Part shown: positions 59,181 through 64,000 of the stretch, piece after piece | Layout: every line of letters begins with the position of its first letter | Position numbering within the stretch: position 1 is the stretch's first letter | Source: Ifrita kowaldi | Lineage: Eukaryota > Chordata > Aves > Passeriformes > Cinclosomatidae | Direction of reading: 5' to 3' | Length of the DNA stretch: 64,000 bases | NCBI GenBank assembly: GCA_013398055.1 | Contig: VZRS01014569.1 | Coordinates: 40,858-104,857 of the forward strand | Notes under the pieces: generated by a model | Database searches by the model: none | What the model saw: the letters and a program-made list of their open reading frames with translations, nothing else | Told to the model about the DNA's origin: nothing | Translations under genes and position numbers: made by a program

Positions 59181-59315
59181 CTCCAGGGATTGGGAAGGAC
59201 TCTGAGTTTTGGTCTTCACGGCTCTGAATTGACAGCTGAGTTCAGGAAGAAATGGGAAACTCCATTGTTCAGCCCATGATGCTGCCAGTGAACTTAGTTT
59301 TTGGCAGCTGGGGAA
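59181..59315 (-). other. Candidate 135-bp exon, unidentified
   Basis: The minus strand shows a strong acceptor (a T-rich tract then GTCTTAG) and a strong donor (CTGGAG then GTGAGG) exactly 135 bp apart. One frame is open throughout for 45 codons, beginning FPSCQKLSSLAASWAEQWSF and ending TKTQSPSQSLE. Phase 0 at both ends is compatible with the 60-bp candidate at 57968-58027. I do not recognise the sequence. Splice-site pairs of this quality do occur by chance in 64 kb. Confidence 0.25.
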
Positions 59316-62300
59316 CTAAGACAAAAAAAAAAGAAGGAAACACTGATTGATTTTAGGTGTTTCAGAGGTTAGCTCCTACTGGAAAGAAGGCTGTCAGAAT
59401 CATTCTCCTGGATTTAAGGACTTAATCCTGCAATGTGAATTTCAGTCTGTAACCTCTTTTTTGTTTCTTTTTTTTTTTTTTAACTATAAAAATTCACAAA
59501 ATTACTGGTTACAGGTAAAGTAACACCACATTAGATTTTTGTTTTTAGTTGTCAGAAAATCTTTACCTGAAATACAGTTGAATCCACTTAAATCAATACA
59601 TGTGAATGGAATATCCCTATTAAAAAACAGAAGGTAAATTACAAGTATAACTCAACTTTATAAAAGGAATAAAATCTCTGGAAGAATTTTTGTTTAAGTC
59701 AATAATCACGATGATGATTATAGCCATATCAAACTCTTCTGAGCTAATAATTCTTAACAGCAAAAAAATATTAAAATATACTTTCTGTGAACAAAGGTTA
59801 AGCACTCAACCAATTTTAAATGTGTTCTTGATTGTTGGAAATCAATGTGTACCTTCGGGCAGATATTGTGTATAAACATACATAAAAGCAATGACTAACA
59901 CAATATTATAGCTTGAAAGTGCCCAGTAGGTGTGTCTTATCTACAATGTTATCCTACTGCAAAATCACAGGCACAATTTGTTGACTAGGCATTGACTGTT
60001 GAGCAGCAGAATTTCTCAACAGAGAGGTGTTAAACAAGGTTCAAACCCTGAAGGCTTTGAACAAAAAAATTGCCACTGAAGTCAGCATGAAAAGGTGTTG
60101 GGGGGGATTGTTCTCTGTCTCCAAGCTCTGTGTACACATATAAAGATACTGAACTTTCTCCACTGTCTCCCAGTAACACTTGACTCAATGACATTTTTCC
60201 TTCCCTACTTTCAAAGCTTTTTATAGTATTACTCTCCTTTTCAGCAGTACACAGTCAGCTTCCTGAGAGGGAAAATTTCTGAAGGACAAGAAAGGTAAAT
60301 TTTCTCTTAGGAACTCCTCAAGGCAGGAGAACTGCCTAGATACTGGGAGATCCCAGGGCTTCTCTTCTTCTCAAATGCAGTCTGGATTTGCAGTTCTGTC
60401 TGACATGAATCAAATCTTAGGGGAATTGTCCTGAGTTACTTCAACTATATAGTCTCAATGAGAGCCATCCTAGGGAGGCAGAATATCAGACATTTTCATT
60501 TCTTCTCTCTAACTGCTTGTTATTCCTGCCATGAATAGAAAGCAAAATTTCCCTCCTTGTCTTCAGTCACACTCATTTTGAGTTGAAGCTGCAGGAGTCC
60601 ACAGATGGCTGGTGGACCTGCTACGGTGAACTGGGTTGTAGTGGTGGGACAAATGGTTTCAGAACAGGAAGGGGGGGTAGGGAAGAAACAAAATGTCTGA
60701 TACTATGAAGAAATTCCCATTTTACTTAAGTAAGTAGGATTTTTCTGTGGGGGAAATGGAGGCTTGAGAGCAGCTGTGCTGTTTCTGAAGTGGAGGAGAT
60801 GCTAGTGGTGCTTTAACAGCTCTCTCACTTGACTGACTCATGAGCATGGGTCATTCCTTACATCAGTGAATAAATTGGACTCTAAAGCTCATAGTGCCTC
60901 TGGGAAAAGAATTATCATGGGAGCTTCTGCTACTGCTCCTGAGGCTACGTCTAACAAGTTTTTAAAATGGTGATGGCTCTTTCATACAGAAAATGGATTT
61001 AAGTGTTAATCTTCTTGTTTTCTTGTCCTTTAAAATAATTTTTAAAAATCGTCCCCAAAGAATTAATCACAAAAGAAATCTCAAAATACCTCTTCTGGCC
61101 TTAATTTTCTATCATTAAATCCAATTTTATAGGCAACAAGATGTTATTCAACTAAGTACTTGAAACACTTAGGCAATCAAATAAGGCAAGTTCTTCATTA
61201 GTACCACTGAGACCAGCTATAAAATTTTATTGTATATCTGCAGCTGCTGGCATGTGATTTTATAAATGTGCAATGAACACATCCTCAAGACTACTGCTGT
61301 AGTAGTTGAGTGAGTTAAGAAGGTACAATGACTAAAAAATATCACAGCAGTGAAATGTGACTATCACTAGGCCGTATGAAGAAGCCTGCTTAACAGTAGA
61401 AAGGTAGGAAGTAAAGAAGTAAATGCCCATTATACTGGCATCTGCTAGTCAGGTAGGTCCATGAGATACAGAAAATATACAAGATATGGTGGTTGACAGC
61501 AATGCTCCCACTCAGACACAGCTGGACAAAAATTCTCTCAGAGAGTGATGCCTTATGTGGCTTTCAATGGGATAAGCTAGCAAGAGCATCTGACAAACTT
61601 GTCAGGTGCCAAATTCACAACTGGTGTGAAAGTGGAGAAAATTACATTCCCTTCTTCTGCCTTGTACCTCTGTATCACCAGTCAATCTCCTGTAGGCCTG
61701 CTGACACCTACTCTATCCCTGCACAAGGGAGCATAAATGGGTGCAATTTAAATATCAAGGGTTCAAGAAGGGGTGTAGGCAGAAGCAGGCTGGAAACATC
61801 TCTCTCATCTGTGGTCTCACAAATTATCTGTCTTCTCAAGATAGAAGCTATGTTTATTTTGCACTTCCTTGTGCAGTGATAGAGTAGGGGTGAGGGAATT
61901 TTAAGAGCTAGACCATTAGGAAGTCAGAAGTCAGATGAAATACATCAAATTTACACTTACCTCTCTTTCTTTGCTGGGAGAGGATCTAACTTTCCACACC
62001 TTCAGCACTGTGAACTTGGAAAGCATACAGCTAACTAGGCACTGGGGAGAGCAGAGGTATTTTGATTTGTTTATAAAAACTGTCAAGCACCACCCACACT
62101 CTGTCCTCAAGTGACCCAAATATATTCTTCTGCCTGAAGATCAAGAATTGAGATATCTACCAGCACACAGAGTGCAAAATGTGTTTTATGCTCCAGCAGG
62201 ATAGATGAGCAACCAGCACAGAATAACAATAATAAACACACTCTCCATAATGAAATTCTTGAAGTCCTTTTCTCCTGAATAGGATTAAGCCTTGTTTAAC

Positions 62301-64000
62301 ATTCTAAATATTTGCACAATGGGACTTGGGTTTCAAGTTTTTTGATTTTTTTTTCCAGGCTTATTTTGGCTAAGATTCAAAGCAGAAGAGCCAAAATTAT
62401 ACAACACACAAATACAAAAGGGTAACAGTGAGCTAAATATAGATCAGAACATGAAACAGACAGATGGACTGTTCTTTAGGCTTTTCTAGATATCTAGATA
62501 TTTCCAGATATTCCTATTCAGTGTATTTGTAGCACAACCTTGCACAAGGCTATGTGCCTATTGTAGTGAAAATATTTAAAGCATCGGTTCTATTTCATTG
62601 TTTCCAAGAAAAAGTAGTGGAAATTCTAATTTTTTTGCTGTTTTTTGTATCTCTGATCTGCACTTTTTTTTTTTTCTCATTGTTCCATGAGAGCAACCTT
62701 GTCTTCTGTCTGACTGAAAGCAGTACAAGAGTTAAATGAGCCTCCTGCGAACCAAAAGATATATGGTAGGAAACAAAAAAAAACCCAAAGAGGCAGGAGC
62801 TGGAAACCATGTTCAGGCCTGTGTAACAGTTGTTTCCATTCTACAGTCACAACAGAGGCAAGGTGAGACCAGGTGATAACAGCATTAAAAGAGCTGCCTG
62901 AAACAGCAAACAAGGGAAAACATATGTAGGCATCAAATTCCATGTAAGAAAAGTCTATTGCATTTGTTGGCCAACAGTCAGTCGGGAACAATTGGGAACA
63001 TTTTGTTGGAGCTTGCCAAAATGCTGAGTGAATGCTGCACCAGAAAAGTAAACAGTTTACAGAGCACTGGCAGACCAGAACTGAGGAAGGGATCTGAGTG
63101 AGTACGGAGTAAAGCAGGTCACAGAGCAGTGATTAATGGGTGCAGGAATTTCAAATACAATCATACACCTGCACAGCATGGTCTGGAAAGATGGATTGCC
63201 AAATGGCCTGTGAAAAATTAGAGCAGGGGAAATATGTTTCAGCGTGACGTATTTGTTACAATGGAGGAGAAAGTGAATTCTGAATTTCATGTAATCTGAA
63301 CTTCAGAGGGGGTGAAGGAAGGGGACTGTTATTTAAGGGGGAAAAAAGCTATCAGCAATTTACAAACACTGTCATTCATCCCTGGGATACTGGCTTGGGT
63401 CTTACTTCTCTTCCAATGGTATCTTCTTCCCAACTGTCTACTTTGTGAATGATGAAAAATCCTCAATTTAAATTCTTGGTAACAATAATTTAATAACAAG
63501 AATGGGTAAAGCTTAAGTTGCACATGGAAGACTGGTGGATTTTTCTTCTGGTTTGGCTGGAAAACTCATTTTTAAAGCTACTCAAGGCATAGGTTGCATA
63601 TAGCCCTATGAATAGCTTTGCCCTTGTTCAAATTCTAAGGCAACTTAAGCTAATAAACCTTACAGTTAATTAAAACTCTACAGTGATAGACATGACATTT
63701 CAGATGGTCTTCTAACCAACAGCTTATTCCACAGCATCAGTAAAGAGATTTGAAATAGGATAGCCACATCCTAATCTTATTTCTCCAAGAGAACTAAGAC
63801 AATTAGAAATAGTCCACAAGGCTTTGGGAAAATGCAGTATTACCTGTATTTTTTGGTCATATAGAAGGTGTGTGCTCTTGGACAATAGTACACCCCATGC
63901 TCATCCTATTCAAAGGCAATTGGACTAAAGCCAGAGCACATCAAACCTGACTCCTGGTGTCAAGCAATTAATTCAGAATCTCAGGCTTTTTTTTTTTTTT
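59316..64000. other. AT-rich non-coding DNA, no gene recognised
   Basis: No gene can be supported. The frame at 61493-61879 (128 codons) has no recognisable motif. T-rich tracts occur at 59470-59482 and 62665-62676. The window ends inside a run of at least 14 T (63987-64000). Confidence 0.65.
63987..64000 (+). repeat. Poly-T at window end (truncated)
   Basis: A run of 14 T reaches the last base of the window. Its full length is unknown. Confidence 0.9.

Noticed and set aside
61493..61879. 128-codon frame as a gene
   Set aside because: No recognisable motif, and composition is the same as surrounding non-coding DNA.
1..64000. A CRISPR array, phage, operon or novel bacterial defence system
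   Set aside because: No regularly spaced repeats, no long dense genes and no ribosome-binding sites were seen. CR1 and avian LTRs show this is vertebrate nuclear DNA.
1..64000. tRNA, rRNA, snRNA or microRNA genes
   Set aside because: No tRNA A/B box cloverleaf, rRNA block or known small-RNA sequence was recognised by eye. A covariance-model search could still find a small one.

Overview
The window looks like nuclear DNA from a bird, probably a neoavian and quite possibly a songbird. Three things point there. CR1 LINE 3' ends are present with the usual avian tail (motifs such as CAACCTGGTCTAG and GATCTTTAA). Long solo LTRs of an avian endogenous-retrovirus type that I associate with neoavian and songbird genomes are present. 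The background is AT-rich, CpG-poor and studded with short homopolymers. No bacterial gene organisation, operon, rRNA, tRNA or CRISPR array is visible. No protein-coding gene can be named. Nearly all open frames are chance frames of 60-130 codons without recognisable domains, so the window is best read as a gene desert or the inside of a very large intron.

Layout. 1-29.7 kb is mostly unique AT-rich DNA with degraded ancient repeats (about 3.0, 5.2, 8.9, 10.8 and 15.8 kb), a perfect 85-bp tandem duplication at 9.9 kb, a CR1 tail at 17.5 kb and a (TCTTT)17 microsatellite at 22.6 kb. 29.8-33.3 kb holds a 1.0-kb LTR (LTR-A) plus 0.8 kb of flank, present twice in tandem at near identity with a single N at the junction. 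This looks more like an unmerged assembly overlap than biology. 33.3-45.1 kb is unique DNA with one ancient repeat at 37.6 kb. 45.1-46.5 kb is a nest: a 5'-truncated CR1 split by an antisense solo LTR (LTR-B, same family as LTR-A) with a 5-bp target-site duplication; LTR-B contains the only other N in the window. 46.5-51.8 kb is unique DNA with a GC-rich patch at 47.7 kb and an ancient repeat at 49.5 kb. 51.9-52.3 kb is a third LTR (LTR-C). 52.3-64 kb is unique DNA with a CR1 tail at 58.3 kb and a MIR-like SINE at 58.8 kb. It also has a few minus-strand segments (55.3 and 57.5-59.3 kb) that could be small exons but that I cannot assign to any protein.

No genes here work together in a visible pathway. 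The content is the history of transposon insertion, slippage and local duplication. The two best leads are the N-junction duplication, which bears on assembly quality, and the possible minus-strand exons at 57.5-59.3 kb.
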